A DNA stretch of 64,000 bases from Pogostemon cablin. Lineage: Eukaryota > Streptophyta > Magnoliopsida > Lamiales > Lamiaceae. Below, piece by piece: positions 50,601-64,000 of this stretch. The stretch lies in contig JAHCLQ010000862.1 of the NCBI GenBank assembly GCA_023678885.1, positions 1-64,000 on the forward strand. The letters are read 5' to 3'. The position numbers and the translations under genes are program-made. The notes under the pieces were generated by a model that worked only from the letters and a program-made list of their open reading frames with translations, made no database searches and had not been told where the DNA came from. Within the stretch, counting starts at the first letter, position 1, and each line of letters starts with the position of its first letter.

Positions 50601-51330
50601 ATGAAGTAAATATGCATCAAAATGAAGTAAATTTACATGGAAACGAAGGAAATATGCATCGAAATGAAGGAAATATGTATCGAATCGAAGGAAATATTGA
50701 TCGTAATGAAGTAAATATGCATCAAAAGAAAGGAAATGTGCATCGAAACGAAGGAAATGTTGATCGTAGTGAAGTAAATATGCATCAAAATGAAATAAAT
50801 ATGCATCAAAATGAAGGAAATGTTGATCTCAATAAAGTAATTATGCATCAAATGAAGTAAATATGCATCAAAATGAAGTAAATATTGATCGTAACGAAGT
50901 AAATATGCAAAAAAATGAAGTAAATATGCATCGAAACGAAAGAAATATGAATCGAAACGAAGGAAATATTGATCGTAATGAGGTAAATATGCATTAAAAT
51001 AAAGTAAATATGCATCGAAACGAAGAAAATGTTGATCGTAATGAATTAAATATGCATCAAAATGAAGAAAATATGCATAAAATGAAGGAAATATGGATCG
51101 TAATGAAGTAAATATGCATCAAAATAAAGGAAATAAGCATCGAAACGAAGTAAATATGAATCAAAATGAAATAAATATACATCAAAACGAAGGAATTATG
51201 TATCGAAATGAAGGAAATATGCATCGAAACGAATAAAATGTTGATCGAAATGAAGTAAATAGGCATCAAAATGAAGTAAATATACATCAAAACAAAGGAA
51301 ATATGCATCAAAATGAAGTAAATATGCATC
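47060..51330 (+). repeat. 2,336-bp tandem duplication (approximate ends)
   Basis: Features at 47,569, 48,234 and 48,721 recur at 49,905, 50,570 and 51,057, an exact offset of 2,336 bp. Shared private variants include CAAAAGAAAGGAAATG and the CATCAAATGAAG single-base slip. The first copy runs to about 49,395 and the second is cut short near 51,330. Confidence 0.8.
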
Positions 51331-54300
51331 GAAACAAAATAAATGTGAATCGAAACAAAGGAAATGTTGATCGTAATGAGGTAAATATGCATTAAAATAA
51401 AGTAAATATGCATCGAAACGTAGAAAATATTGATCGTAATGAATTAAATATGCATCAAAATGAAGAAAATATGCATTAAAATAAAGGAAATATGGATCGT
51501 AATGAAGTAAATATGCTTCAAAATGAAGTAAATAAGCATCGAAACGAAGTAAATATGCATCAAAATGAAATAAATATACATCAAAACGAAGGAAATATGC
51601 ATCGAAACGAAGGAAATATTGATCGTAATGAAGTAAAAATGTTGATTGTAATGAAGTAAATAAGCATCAAAATGATGGGAATATGCATCAAAAAGAAGTA
51701 AATATGCATCAAAATGATGGAAATATGCATCAAAACGAATGAAATGTTGATCGTAATTTAGTAAATATGTATCAAAACGAAGTAAATATGAATCAAAATG
51801 AAGGAAATATTGTTCGCAATTTAGTAAATACGCATCAAAATTAAGGAAATATTCATCAAAACGATGGAAATGTTGATCGGAATGAAGTAATTATGCATCA
51901 AAATGAAGGAAATATGCATCGAAATGAAGTAAATATGCATCAAAATGAAGTAAATTTAATGGAAACGAAGGAAATATGCATCGAAATGAAGGAAATATGT
52001 ATCGAATCGAAGGAAATATTGATCGTAATGAAGTAAATATGCATCAAAATAAAGGAAATGTGCATCGAAACGAAGGAAATGTTGGTCGTAGTGAAGTAAA
52101 TATGCATCAAAATGAAATAAATATGCATCAAAATGAAGGAAATGTTGATCTTAATAAAGTAATTATGCATCAAAGTGAAGTAAATATGCATCAAAATGAA
52201 GTAAATATTGATCGTAACGAAGTAAATATGCAAAAAAATGAAGTAAATATGCATCGAAACGAAAGAAATATGAATCGAAACGAAGGAAATATTGATCGTA
52301 ATGAGGTAAATATGCATTAAAATAAAGTAAATATGCATCGAAACGAAGAAAATGTTGATCGTAATGAATTAAATATGCATCAAAATGAAGAAAATATGCA
52401 TAAAATGAAGGAAATATGGATCGTAATGAAGTAAATATGCATCAAAATAAAGGAAATAAGCATCGAAACGAAGTAAATATGCATCAAAATGAAATAAATA
52501 TACATCAAAACGAAGGAATTATGTATCGAAATGAAGGAAATATGCATCGAAACGAATAAAATGTTGATCGAAATGAAGTAAATAGGCATCAAAATGAAGT
52601 AAATATACATCAAAACAAAGGAAATATGCATCAAAATGAAGTAAATATGCATCGAAACGAAATAAATGTGAATCGAAACAAAGGAAATGTTGATCGTAAT
52701 GAGGTAAATATGAATTAAAATAAAGTAAATATGCATCGAAACGTAGAAAATATTGATCGTAATGAATTAAATATGCATCAAAATGAAGAAAATATGCATA
52801 AAAATAAAGGAAATATGGATCGTAATGAAGTAAATATGCTTCAAAAGGAAGTAAATAAGCATCGAAACAAAGTAAATATGCATCAAAATGAAATAAATAT
52901 ACATCAAAACGAAGGAAATATGCATCTAAACGAAGGAAATGTTTATCGTAATGAAGTAAAAATGTTGATTGTAATGAAGTAAATATGCATCAAAATGATG
53001 GGAATGTGCATAAAAAAGAAGTAAATATGCATCAAAATGATGGAAATATGCATCAAAACGAATGAAATGTTGATTGTAATTTAGTAAATATGCATCAAAA
53101 CGAAGTAAATATGCATCAAAATGAAATAAATATGCATCAAAACGAAAGAAATATGAATCGAAACGAAGGAAATATTGATCGTAATGAGGTAAATATGCAT
53201 TAAAATAAAGTAAATATGCATCGAAACGAAGAAAATGTTGATCGTATTGAATTAAATATGCATCAAAATGAAATAAATATACATCAAAACGAAGGAATTA
53301 TGCATCGAAATGAAGGAAATATGGATCGAAACGAATATAATGTTGATCAAAATGAAGTAAATAGGCATCACAATGAAGTAAATATACATCAAAACAAAGA
53401 AAATATGCATCAAAATGAAGGAAATGTTGATCTTAATAAAGTAATTATGCATCAAAATGAAGTAAATATGCATCAAAATGAAGGAAATATTGATCGTAAT
53501 GAAGTAAAAATGTTGATTGTAATGAAGTAAATATGCATCAAAATGATGGTAATATGCATCAAAAAGAAGTAAATATGCATCAAAACGATGGAAATATGCA
53601 TTAAAACGAAGGAAATGTTGATCGTAATTTAGTAAATATGCATCAAAACGAAGTAAATATGCATCGAAATGTTTGCAATTTAGTAAATACGCATTAAAAT
53701 TAAGGAAATATTCATCAAAACGATGAAAATGTTGATCGGAAATAAAGTAATTATGCATCAAAATGAATGAAGTATGCATCGAAATGAAGTAAATATGAAT
53801 CAAAATGAAGTAAATAAACATGGAAACGAAGGAAATATGCATCGAAATGAAGGAAATATGTATCGAATCGAAGGAAATATTGATCGTAATGAAGTAAATA
53901 TGCATCAAAATAAAGGAAATGTGCATCGAAACGAAGGAAATGTTGATCGTAGTGAAGTAAATATGCATCAAAATGAAATAAATATGCATCAAAATGAAGG
54001 AAATGTTGATCTTAATAAAGTAATTATGCATCAAAATGAAGTAAATATGCATCAAAATGAAGTAAATATTGATCGTAACGAAGTAAATATGCAAAAAAAT
54101 GAAGTAAATATGCATCGAAACGAAAGAAATATGAATCGAAACGAAGGAAATATTGATCGTAATGAGGTAAATATGCATTAAAATAAAGTAAATATGCATC
54201 GAAACGAAGAAAATGTTGATCGTAATGAATTAAATATGCATCAAAATGAAGAAAATATGCATAAAATGAAGGAAATATGGATCGTAATGAAGTAAATATG

Positions 54301-57300
54301 CATCAAAATTAAGGAAATAAGCATCGAAACGAAGTAAATATGCATCAAAATGAAATAAATATACATCAAAACGAAGGAATTATGTATCGAAATGAAGGAA
54401 ATATGCATCGAAACGAATAAAATGTTGATCGAAATGAAGTAAATAGGCATCAAAATGAAGTAAATATACATCAAAACAAAGGAAATATGCATCAAAATGA
54501 AATAAATATGCATCAAAATGAAGGAAATGTTGATCTTAATAAAGTAATTATGCATCAAATTGAAGTAAATATGCATCAAAATAAAGTAAATATTGATTGT
54601 AACGAAGTAAATATGCATCAAAAAGAAGTAAATATGCATCGAAACGAAATAAATGTGAATCGAAACGAAGGAAATGTTCGTAATCAGGTAAATATGCATT
54701 AAAATAAAGTAAATATGCATCGAAACGTAGAAAATATTGATCGTAATGAATTAAATATGCATCAAAATGAAGAAAATATGCATAAAAATAAAGGAAATAT
54801 GGATCGTAATGAAGTAAATATGCTTCAAAATTAAGTAAATAAGCATCGAAACGAAGTAAATATGCATCAAAATGAAATAAATATACATCAAAACGAAGGA
54901 AATATGCATCGAAACGAAGGAAATATTGATCGTAATGAAGTAAAAATGTTGATTGTAATGAAGTAAATAAGCATCAAAATGATGGGAATATGCATCAAAA
55001 AGAAGTAAATATGCATCAAAATGATGGAAATATGCATCAAAACGAATGAAATGTTGATCGTAATTTAGTAAATATGTATCAAAACGAAGTAAATATGAAT
55101 CAAAATGAAGGAAATATTGTTCGCAATTTAGTAAATACGCATCAAAATTAAGGAAATATTCATCAAAACGATGGAAATGTTGATCGGATTGAAGTAATTA
55201 TGCATCAAAATGAAGGAAATATGCATCGAAATGAAGTAAATATGCATCAAAATGAAGTAAATTTACATGGAAACGAAGGAAATATGCATCGAAATAAAGG
55301 AAATATGTATCGAATCGAAGGAAATATTGATCGTAATGAAGTAAATATGCATCAAAATAAAGGAAATGTGCATCGAAACGAAGGAAATGTTGATCGTAGT
55401 GAAGTAAATATGCATCAAAATGAAATAAATATGCATCAAAATGAAGGAAATGTTGATCTTAATAAAGTAATTATGCATCAAAATGAAATAAATATGCATC
55501 AAAATGAAGTAAATATTGATCGTAACGAAGTAAATATGCATCAAAATGAAGTAAATATGCATCGAAACGAAAGAAATATGAATCGAAACGAAGGAAATAT
55601 TGATCGTAATGAGGTAAATATGCATTAAAATAAAGTAAATATGCATCGAAACGAAGAAAATGTTGATCGTATTGAATTAAATATGCATCAAAATGAAGAA
55701 AATATGCATAAAAATGAAGGAAATATGGATCGTAATGAAGTAAATATGCATCAAAATGAAGGAAATAAGCATCGAAACGAAGTAAATATGCATCAAAATG
55801 AAATAAATATACATCAAAACGAAGGAATTATGCATCGAAATGAAGGAAATATGCATCGAAACGAAGAAAATGTTGATCGAAATGAAGTAAATAGGCATCA
55901 AAATGAAGTAAATATACATCAAAACAAAGGAAATATACATCAAAATGAAATAAATATGCATCAAAATGAAGAAAATGTTGATATTAATAAAGTAATTATG
56001 CATCAAAATGAAGTAAATATGCATCAAAATGAAGTAAATATTGATCGTAACGAAGTAAATATGTATCAAAATGAAGTAAATATGCATCGAAACGAAATAA
56101 ATGTGAATCGAAACAAAGGAAATGTTGTTCGTAATGAGGTAAATATGCATTAAAATAAAGTAAATATGCATCGAAACGTAGAAAATATTGATCGTAATGA
56201 ATTAAATATGCAACAAAATGAAGAAAATATGCATAAAAATAAAGGAAATATGGATCGTAATGAAGTAAATATGCTTCAAAATGAAGTAAATAAGCATCGA
56301 AACGAAGTAAATATGCATCAAAATGAAATAAATATACATCAAAACGAAGGAAATATGCATCGAAACGAAGGAAATATTGATCGTAATGAAGTAAAAATGT
56401 TGATTGTAATGAAGTAAATATGCATCAAAATGATGGGAATATGCATCAAAAAGAAGTAAATATGCATCAAAATGATGGAAATATGCATCAAAACGAAGGA
56501 AATGTTGATCGTAATTTAGTAAATATGCATAAAAACGAAGTAAATATGCATCGAAATGAAGTAAATATTGTTTGCAATTTAGTAAATACGCATCAAAATT
56601 AATGAAATATTCATCAAAACGATGGAAATGTTGATCGGAATGAAGTAATTATGCATCAAAATGAATGAAGCATGCATCGAAATGAAGTAAATATGCATCA
56701 AAATGAAGTAAATAAACATGGAAACGAAGGAAATATGCATCGAAATGAAGGAAATATGTATCGAATCGTAGGAAATATTGATCGTAATGAAGTAAATATG
56801 CATCAAAATAAAGGAAATGTGCATCGAAACGAAGGAAATGTTGATCGCAGTGAAGTAAATATGCATCAAAATGAAATAAATATGCATCAAAATGAAGGAA
56901 ATGTTGATCTTAATAAAGTAATTATGCATCAAAATGAAGTAAATATGCATCAAAATGAAGTAAATATTGATCGTAACGAAGTAAATATGCAAAAAAATGA
57001 AGTAAATATGCATCGAAACAAAGAAATATGAATCGAAACGAAGGAAATATTGATCGTAATGAGGTAAATATGCATTAAAATAAAGTAAATATGCATCGAA
57101 ACGAAGAAAATGTTGATCGTAATGAATTAAATATGCATCAAAATGAAGAAAATATGCATAAAATGAAGGAAATATGGATCGTAATGAAGTAAATATGCAT
57201 CAAAATTAAGGAAATAAGCATCGAAACGAAGTAAATATGCATCAAAATGAAATAAATATACATCAAAATGAAGGAATTATGTATCGAAATGAAGGAAATA

Positions 57301-58880
57301 TGCATCGAAACGAATAAAATGTTGATCGAAATGAAGTAAATAGGCATCAAAATGAAGTAAATATACATCAAAACAAAGTAAATATGCATCAAAATGAAAT
57401 AAATATGCATCAAATGAAGGAAATGTTGATCTTAATAAAGTAATTATGCATCAAAATGAAGTAAATATGCATCAAAATGAAGTAAATATTGATTGTAACG
57501 AAGTAAATATGCATCAAAATGAAGTAAATATGCATCGAAACGAAATAAATGTGAATCGAAACGAAGGAAATGTTCGTAATCAGGTAAATATGCATTAAAA
57601 TAAAGTAAATATGCATCGAAACGTAGAAAATATTGATCGTAATGAATTAAATATGCATCAAAATGAAGAAAATATGCATAAAAATAAAGGAAATATGTAT
57701 CGTAATGAAGTAAATATGCTTCAAAATTAAGTAAATAAGTATCGAAACGAAGTAAATATGCATCAAAATGAAATAAATATACATCAAAACGAAGGAAATA
57801 TGCATCGAAACGAAGGAAATATTGATCGTAATGAAGTAAAAATGTTGATTGTAATGAAGTAAATAAGCATCAAAATGATGGGAATATGCATCAAAAAGAA
57901 GTAAATATGCATCAAAATGATGGAAATATGCATCAAAACGAATGAAATGTTGATCGTAATTTAGTAAATATGCATAAAAACGAAGTAAATATGCATCGAA
58001 ATGAAGAAAACATTGTTTGCAATTTAGTAAATACGCATCAAAATTAATGAAATATTCATCAAAACGATGGAAATGTTGATCGGAATGAAGTAATTATGCA
58101 TCAAAATGAATGAAGCATGCATCGAAATGAAGTAAATATGCATCAAAATGAAGTAAATAAACATGGAAACGAAGGAAATATGCATCGAAATGAAGGAAAT
58201 ATGTATCGAATCGTAGGAAATATTGATCGTAATGAAGTAAATATGCATCAAATAAAGGAAATGTGCATCGAAACGAAGGAAATGTTGATCGTAGTGAAGG
58301 AAATATGCATCAAAATGAAATAAATATGCATCAAAATGAAGGAAATGTTGATCTTAATAAAGTAATTATGCATCAAAATGAAGTAAATATGCATCAAAAT
58401 GAAGTAAATATTGATCGTAACGAAGTAAATATGCAAAAAAATGAAGTAAATATGCATCGAAACGAAAGAAATATGAATCGAAGCGAAGGAAATATTGATC
58501 GTAATGAGGTAAATATGCATTAAAATAAAGTAAATATGCATCGAAACGAAGAAAATGTTGATCGTAATGAATTAAATATGCATCAAAATGAAGAAAATAT
58601 GCATAAAATGAAGGAAATATGGATCGTAATGAAGTAAATATGCATCAAAATTAAGGAAATAAGCATCGAAACGAAGTAAATATGCATCAAAATGAAATAA
58701 ATATACATCAAAACGAAGGAATTATGTATCGAAATGAAGGAAATATGCATCGAAACGAATAAAATGTTGATCGAAATGAAGTAAATAGGCATCAAAATGA
58801 AGTAATTATACATCAAAACAAAGGAAATATGCATCAAAATGAAATAAATACGCATCAAAATGAAGGAAATGTTGATCTTA
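50080..58880 (+). repeat. ~8.8-kb segmental duplication, copy B (approximate ends)
   Basis: This is the partner of the segment near 38,800-47,600 at an offset of about 11.28 kb. The small drift in offset (11,278 to 11,288) reflects a few base and monomer-level indels; one is a 9-base difference near 44,030 against 55,310. Confidence 0.7.
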
Positions 58881-61400
58881 ATAAAGTAATTATGCATCAA
58901 AATGAAGTAAATATGCATCAAAATAAAGTAAATATTGATTGTAACGAAGTAAATATGCATCAAAAAGAAGTAAATATGCATCGAAACGAAATAAATGTGA
59001 ATCGAAACGAAGGAAATGTTCGTAATCAGGTAAATATGCATTAAAATAAAGTAAATATGCATCGAAACGTAGAAAATATTGATCGTAATGAATTAAATAT
59101 GCATCAAAATGAAGAAAATATGCATAAAAATAAAGGAAATATGGATCGTAATGAAGTAAATATGCTTCAAAATTAAGTAAATAAGCATCGAAACGAAGTA
59201 AATATGCATCAAAATGAAATAAATATACATCAAAACGAAGGAAATATGCATCGAAACGAAGGAAATATTGATCGTAATGAAGTAAAAATGTTGATTGTAA
59301 TGAAGTAAATAAGCATCAAAATGATGGGAATATGCATCAAAAAGAAGTAAATATGCATCAAAATGATGGAAATATGCATCAAAACGAATGAAATGTTGAT
59401 CGTAATTTAGTAAATATGTATCAAAACGAAGTAAATATGAATCAAAATGAAGGAAATATTGTTCGCAATTTAGTAAATACGCATCAAAATTAAGGAAATA
59501 TTCATCAAAACGATGGAAATGTTGACCGGATTGAAGTAATTATGCATCAAAATGAAGGAAATATGCATCGAAATGAAGTAAATATGCATCAAAATGAAGT
59601 AAATTTACATGGAAACGAAGGAAATATGCATCGAAATAAAGGAAATATGTATCGAATCGAAGGAAATATTGATCGTAATGAAGTAAATATGCATCAAAAT
59701 AAAGGAAATGTGCATCGAAACGAAGGAAATGTTGATCGTAGTGAAGTAAATATGCATCAAAATGAAATAAATATGCATCAAAATTAAGGAAATGTTGATC
59801 TTAATAAAGTAATTATGCATCAAAATGAAATAAATATGCATCAAAATGAAGTAAATATTGATCGTAACGAAGTAAATATGCATCAAAATGAAGTAAATAT
59901 GCATCGAAACGAAAGAAATATGAATCGAAACGAAGGAAATATTGATCGTAATGAGGTAAATATGCATTAAAATAAAGTAAATATGCATCGAAACGAAGAA
60001 AATGTTGATCGTATTGAATTAAATATGCATCAAAATGAAGAAAATATGCATAAAAATGAAGGAAATATGGATCGTAATGAAGTAAATATGCATCAAAATG
60101 AAGGAAATAAGCATCGAAACGAAGTAAATATGCATCAAAATGAAATAAATATACATCAAAACGAAGAAATTATGCATCTAAATGAAGGAAATATGCATCG
60201 AAACGAAGAAAATGTTGATCGAAATGAAGTTAATAGGCATCAAAATGAAGTAAATATAAATCAAAACAAAGGAAATATACATTAAAATGAAATAAATATG
60301 CATCAAAATGAAGAAAATGTTGATATTAATAAAGTAATTATGCATCAAAATGAAGTAAATATGCATCAAAATGAAGTAAATATTGATCGTAACGAAGTAA
60401 ATATGCATCAAAATGAAGTAAATATGCATCGAAACGAAATAAATGTGAATCGAAACAAAGGAAATGTTGTTCGTAATGAGGTAAATATGCATTAAAATAA
60501 AGTAAATATGCATCGAAACGTAGAAAATATTGATCGTAATGAATTAAATATGCATCAAAATGAAGAAAATATGCATAAAAATAAAGGAAATATGGATCGT
60601 AATGAAGTAAATATGCTTCAAAATGAAGTAAATAAGCATCTAAACGAAGTAAATATGCATCAAAATGAAATAAATATACATCAAAACGAAGGAAATATGC
60701 ATCGAAACGAAGGAAATATTGATCGTAATGAAGTAAAAATGTTGATTGTAATGAAGTAAATATGCATCAAAATGATGGGAATATGCATTAAAAAGAAGTA
60801 AATATGCATCAAAATGATGGAAATATGCATCAAAACGAAGGAAATGTTGATCGTAATTTAGTAAATATGCATAAAAACGAAGTAAATATGCATCGAAATG
60901 AAGAAAATATTGTTTGCAATTTAGTAAATACGCATCAAAATTAATGAAATATTCATCAAAACGATGGAAATGTTGATCGGAATGAAGTAATTATGCATCA
61001 AAATGAATGAAGCATGCATCGAAATGAAGTAAATATGCATCAAAATGAAGTAAATATACATGGAAACGAAGGAAATATGCATCGAAATGAAGGAAATATG
61101 CATCGAATCGAAGGAAATATTGATCGTAATGAAGTAATATGCATCAAAATAAAGGAAATGTGCATCGAAACGAAGAAAAATGTTGATCGTAGTGAAGTAA
61201 ATATGCATCAAAATGAAATAAATATGCATCAAAATGAAGGAAATGTTGATCTTAATAAAGTAATTATGCATCAAAATGAAGTAAATATGCATCAAAATGA
61301 AGTAAATATTGATCGTAACGAAGTAAATATGCAAAAAATGAAGTAAATATGCATCGAAACGAAAGAAATATGAATAGAAACGAAGGAAATATTGATCGTA
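54241..61400 (+). repeat. ~4,342-bp duplication of three higher-order units (approximate ends)
   Basis: Landmarks at 54,241, 54,487, 55,200, 55,641, 56,166 and 56,579 recur at 58,583, 58,829, 59,542, 59,983, 60,508 and 60,921, all offset by 4,342 bp. This is three 1.45-kb units copied together. It is nested with the 11.28-kb duplication, showing more than one round of expansion. Confidence 0.8.
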
Positions 61401-62925
61401 ATGAGGTAAATATGCATTAAAATAAAATAAATATGCATCGAAACGAAGAAAATGTTGATCGTAATGAATTAAATATGCATCAAAATGAAGAAAATATGCA
61501 TAAAAATGAAGGAAATATGGATCGTAATGAAGTAAATATGCATCAAAATGAATGAAATAAGCATCGAAACGAAGTAAATATGCATCAAAATGAAATAAAT
61601 ATACATCAAAACGAAGGAATTATGCATCGAAATGAAGGAAATATGCATCGAAACAAAGAAAATGTTGATCGAAATGAAGTAAATAGGCATCAAAATGAAG
61701 TAAATATACATCAAAACAAAGGAAATATGCATCAAAATGAAATAAATATGCATCAAAATGAAGGAAATGTTGATCTTAATAAAGTAATTATGCATCAAAA
61801 TGAAGTAAATATGCATCAAAATGAAGTAAATATTGATCGTAACGAAGTAAATATGCATCAAAATGAAGTAAATATGCATCGAAACGAAATAAATGTTAAT
61901 CGAAACGAAGGAAATGTTGATCGTAATGAGGTAAATATGCATTAAAATAAAGTAAATATGCATCGAAACGTAGAAAATATTGATCGTAATGAATTAAATA
62001 TGCATCAAAATGAAGAAAATATGCATAAAAATAAAGGAAATATGGATCGTAATGAAGTAAATATGCTTCAAAATGAAGTAAATAAGCATCGAAACGAAGT
62101 AAATATGCATCAAAATGAAATAAATATACATCAAAATGAAGGAAATATGCATCGAAACGAAGGAAATATTGATCGTAATGAAGTAAAAACGTTGATTGTA
62201 ATGAAGTAAATATGCATCAAAATGATGGGAATATGCATAAAAAAGAAGTAAATATGCATCAAAATGATGGAAATATGCATCAAAACGAAGGAAATATTGA
62301 TCGGAATTTAGTAAATATGCATCAAAACGAAGTAAATATGCATCGAAATGAAGGAAATATTGTTTGCAATTTAGTAAATACGCATCAAAATTAAGGAAAT
62401 ATTCATCAAAACGATGAAAATGTTGACCGGAATGAAGTAATTATACATCAAAATGAAGGAAATATGCATCGAAATGAAGTAAATATGCATCAAAATGAAG
62501 TAAATATACATGGAAACGAAGGAAATATGCATCGAAATGAAGGAAATATGTATCGAATCAAAGGAAATATTGATCGTAATGAAGTAAATATGCATCAAAA
62601 TAAAGGAAATGTGCATCGAAATGAAGGAAATGTTGATCGTAGTGAAGTAAATATGCATCAAAATGAAATAAATATGCATCAAAATGAAGAAAATGTTGAT
62701 CTTAATAAAGTAATTATGCATCAAAATGAAGTAAATATGCATCAAAATGAAGGAAATATTGATCGTAACGAAGTAAATATGCATCAAAATGAAGGAAATA
62801 AGCATCGAAACGAAGTAAATATGCATCAAAATGAAATAAATATACATCAAAACGAAGGAATTATGCATCGAAATGAAGGAAATATGCATCGAAAGAAGAA
62901 AATGTTGATCGAAATGAAACAAATA

Positions 62926-64000
62926 TATAATATCTTAGTTCAACTAGATTTTTTTTAGAAAGCCCAAAACTTTTTTATTTATTTTATGACCCAAAAGGCC
63001 AGCCTTATCTTAGCTCAACTAGATTTTTTTTAGAAAGCCCAAAACCTATTTATTTATTTTATGGCCCAAAAGGCCTGCCCTATCCTAGCCCAACTAGAAT
63101 TTTTTTATAAAGCCCAAACTTATTTATTTATTTATTTTGTGCCCCAAAGTTTCAGCCCACTTAAATGGCCTGTATATAATTAGTAAGACTAAAGTTAAAA
63201 AAAAAGAGAGAGAAGAACGGGAGAAGAAAAGCAAAAGAGGGGAAAGAAGAGAGTGAAGAGGAGAAACCCTTGTTGATCAAATTCTCCCTTACAACCCTCA
63301 TCCTAGGTGGTTTCTAAGTTGTTTTGAGGTAAGTGATGTGTGAATTAAGCTTCCTTCTTCCATGGTTTTGTAATTTTGTGGTGTTTTTCTTTTTGGTATG
63401 TGGGTAATTCGCAGACAGTTCGAACTGATTTTGACATAGCTATTGCACTTGAAACTTTGTAAACTTAATTTCTGTACATAGCTGAACTCGTTAGCTTTCC
63501 GTAGCCACTTGAAACGCCTCAATCCGATTATTCTACAATTAGTTATGATTTTTCTCGTAAACTGCCGCTAGCTGGAAAATTTCAGAATTTTTATGTCGAA
63601 TTCAAACTAATTTTTTTATCGTTTCGTTTAGTTAATGTATTGAAACGGGTTATGTGGGATTGGGAACTGATGTTAAGGAGTTACACACCATTTTTATTTA
63701 ATATCGACTTGTTCGAACTCAATTAGGATTTGTTTTTAGCATTGAAAGGGATGTTACCGCTAATAGTTAGTTATATATAATTTGTCTTTAATTGCTCATC
63801 TCCTTTCTAGGTAAAGAACCATCAACGAAGGGCAAGGGACCGACTTCAGATTCCGGAGAGAGTTAATCACTTCCTTGTGAGTTGATAATTCGGGAACACC
63901 TTCTCTTGTGGGAAGTGTGGACCCTCGATAAATGTGCATTTATTTTAGTTTTAGTTAATTGATAAGAAAATTATTTGGTATTGTGTTATGTGGTAAAGAG
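62926..64000 (+). mobile_element. LTR of the same family, partial (runs off the window)
   Basis: It starts TATAATATCTTAG directly after satellite (left flank AAATA at 62921-62925) and follows the LTR to about its midpoint at the window end. U3 holds three GCCCA modules (near 62,950, 63,030 and 63,100), and the first carries changes not seen elsewhere. The TATA region and the GAGGTAAGT donor-like site are kept. Whether it is a solo LTR or the 5' end of a full element lies outside the window. Its left flank differs from those of the other LTRs, so it is a separate insertion. Confidence 0.93.

Larger units (their letters stand above)
24322..62925 (+). repeat. Main 21-bp satellite array, 38.6 kb
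   Basis: This is about 1,840 uninterrupted head-to-tail monomers, all in one orientation. Types CATCAAAATGAAGT, CATCGAAACGAAGG and GTTGATCGTAATGAAGT tend to alternate in threes (63 bp). A fourth type, GTTGATCTTAATAAAGTAAT, occurs once or twice per higher-order unit. Longer units of about 1,323-1,450 bp (63-69 monomers) are recognisable by a conserved 23-bp irregular monomer. The consensus is 76% AT with many more A than T on the + strand. No gene, LTR or unique sequence interrupts it. Confidence 0.97.

Noticed and set aside
24322..62925. CRISPR-like regularly spaced repeats
   Set aside because: There are no unique spacers between repeats, the whole 21 bp is repeat, the setting is a plant genome and no cas genes are present.

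Overview
The window looks like heterochromatin from a land-plant nuclear genome. It is AT-rich and strongly repetitive, and I see no host gene, tRNA, rRNA or CRISPR array. The plant assignment rests on a Ty3/gypsy chromovirus (best match: the Tekay/Del type). It has a 13-base primer-binding site for plant initiator-Met tRNA, a gag CCHC knuckle, DPG protease, RT, RNase H, DD35E integrase and a C-terminal chromodomain. The species cannot be read from the sequence.

About 75% of the window (1-3386, 12067-14498, 16652-18330, 20487-22165 and 24322-62925; about 47.8 kb) is one satellite with a 21-bp monomer. Its core is ATGCATCAAAATGAAGT, joined to the next core by AAAT. Three monomer types (CAAAAT, CGAAAC and GATCGTAAT) tend to alternate, giving a 63-bp trimer. 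Trimers are assembled into higher-order repeats of about 1.32-1.45 kb, most of them ending in a conserved 23-bp phase-slip monomer. These repeats are in turn duplicated in blocks of 1,912 bp (four tandem copies), 2,336 bp, about 4,342 bp and about 11.28 kb. The array is open on both strands because 21 is a multiple of three. Conserved in-frame stops and single-base slips argue that it is not coding.

One LTR-retrotransposon family has inserted repeatedly into this satellite, always on the + strand. A near-full-length, decayed element lies at 3387-12066, with its 3' LTR cut at 12066. A solo LTR at 14499-16651 has a clean 5-bp target-site duplication (ATATG). It was later copied with its satellite flanks into three tandem 3.83-kb units (12965-24465). 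A further LTR starts at 62926 and runs off the window. LTR ends are TA...CA rather than TG...CA.

The gag-pol of the full-length copy carries two premature stops and four frame changes, all of the same sign. A 141-bp GT...AG intron-like segment separates gag from protease. Together the parts describe a satellite expanding by unequal exchange at several scales while a chromodomain retrotransposon inserts into it and is removed by LTR-LTR recombination.
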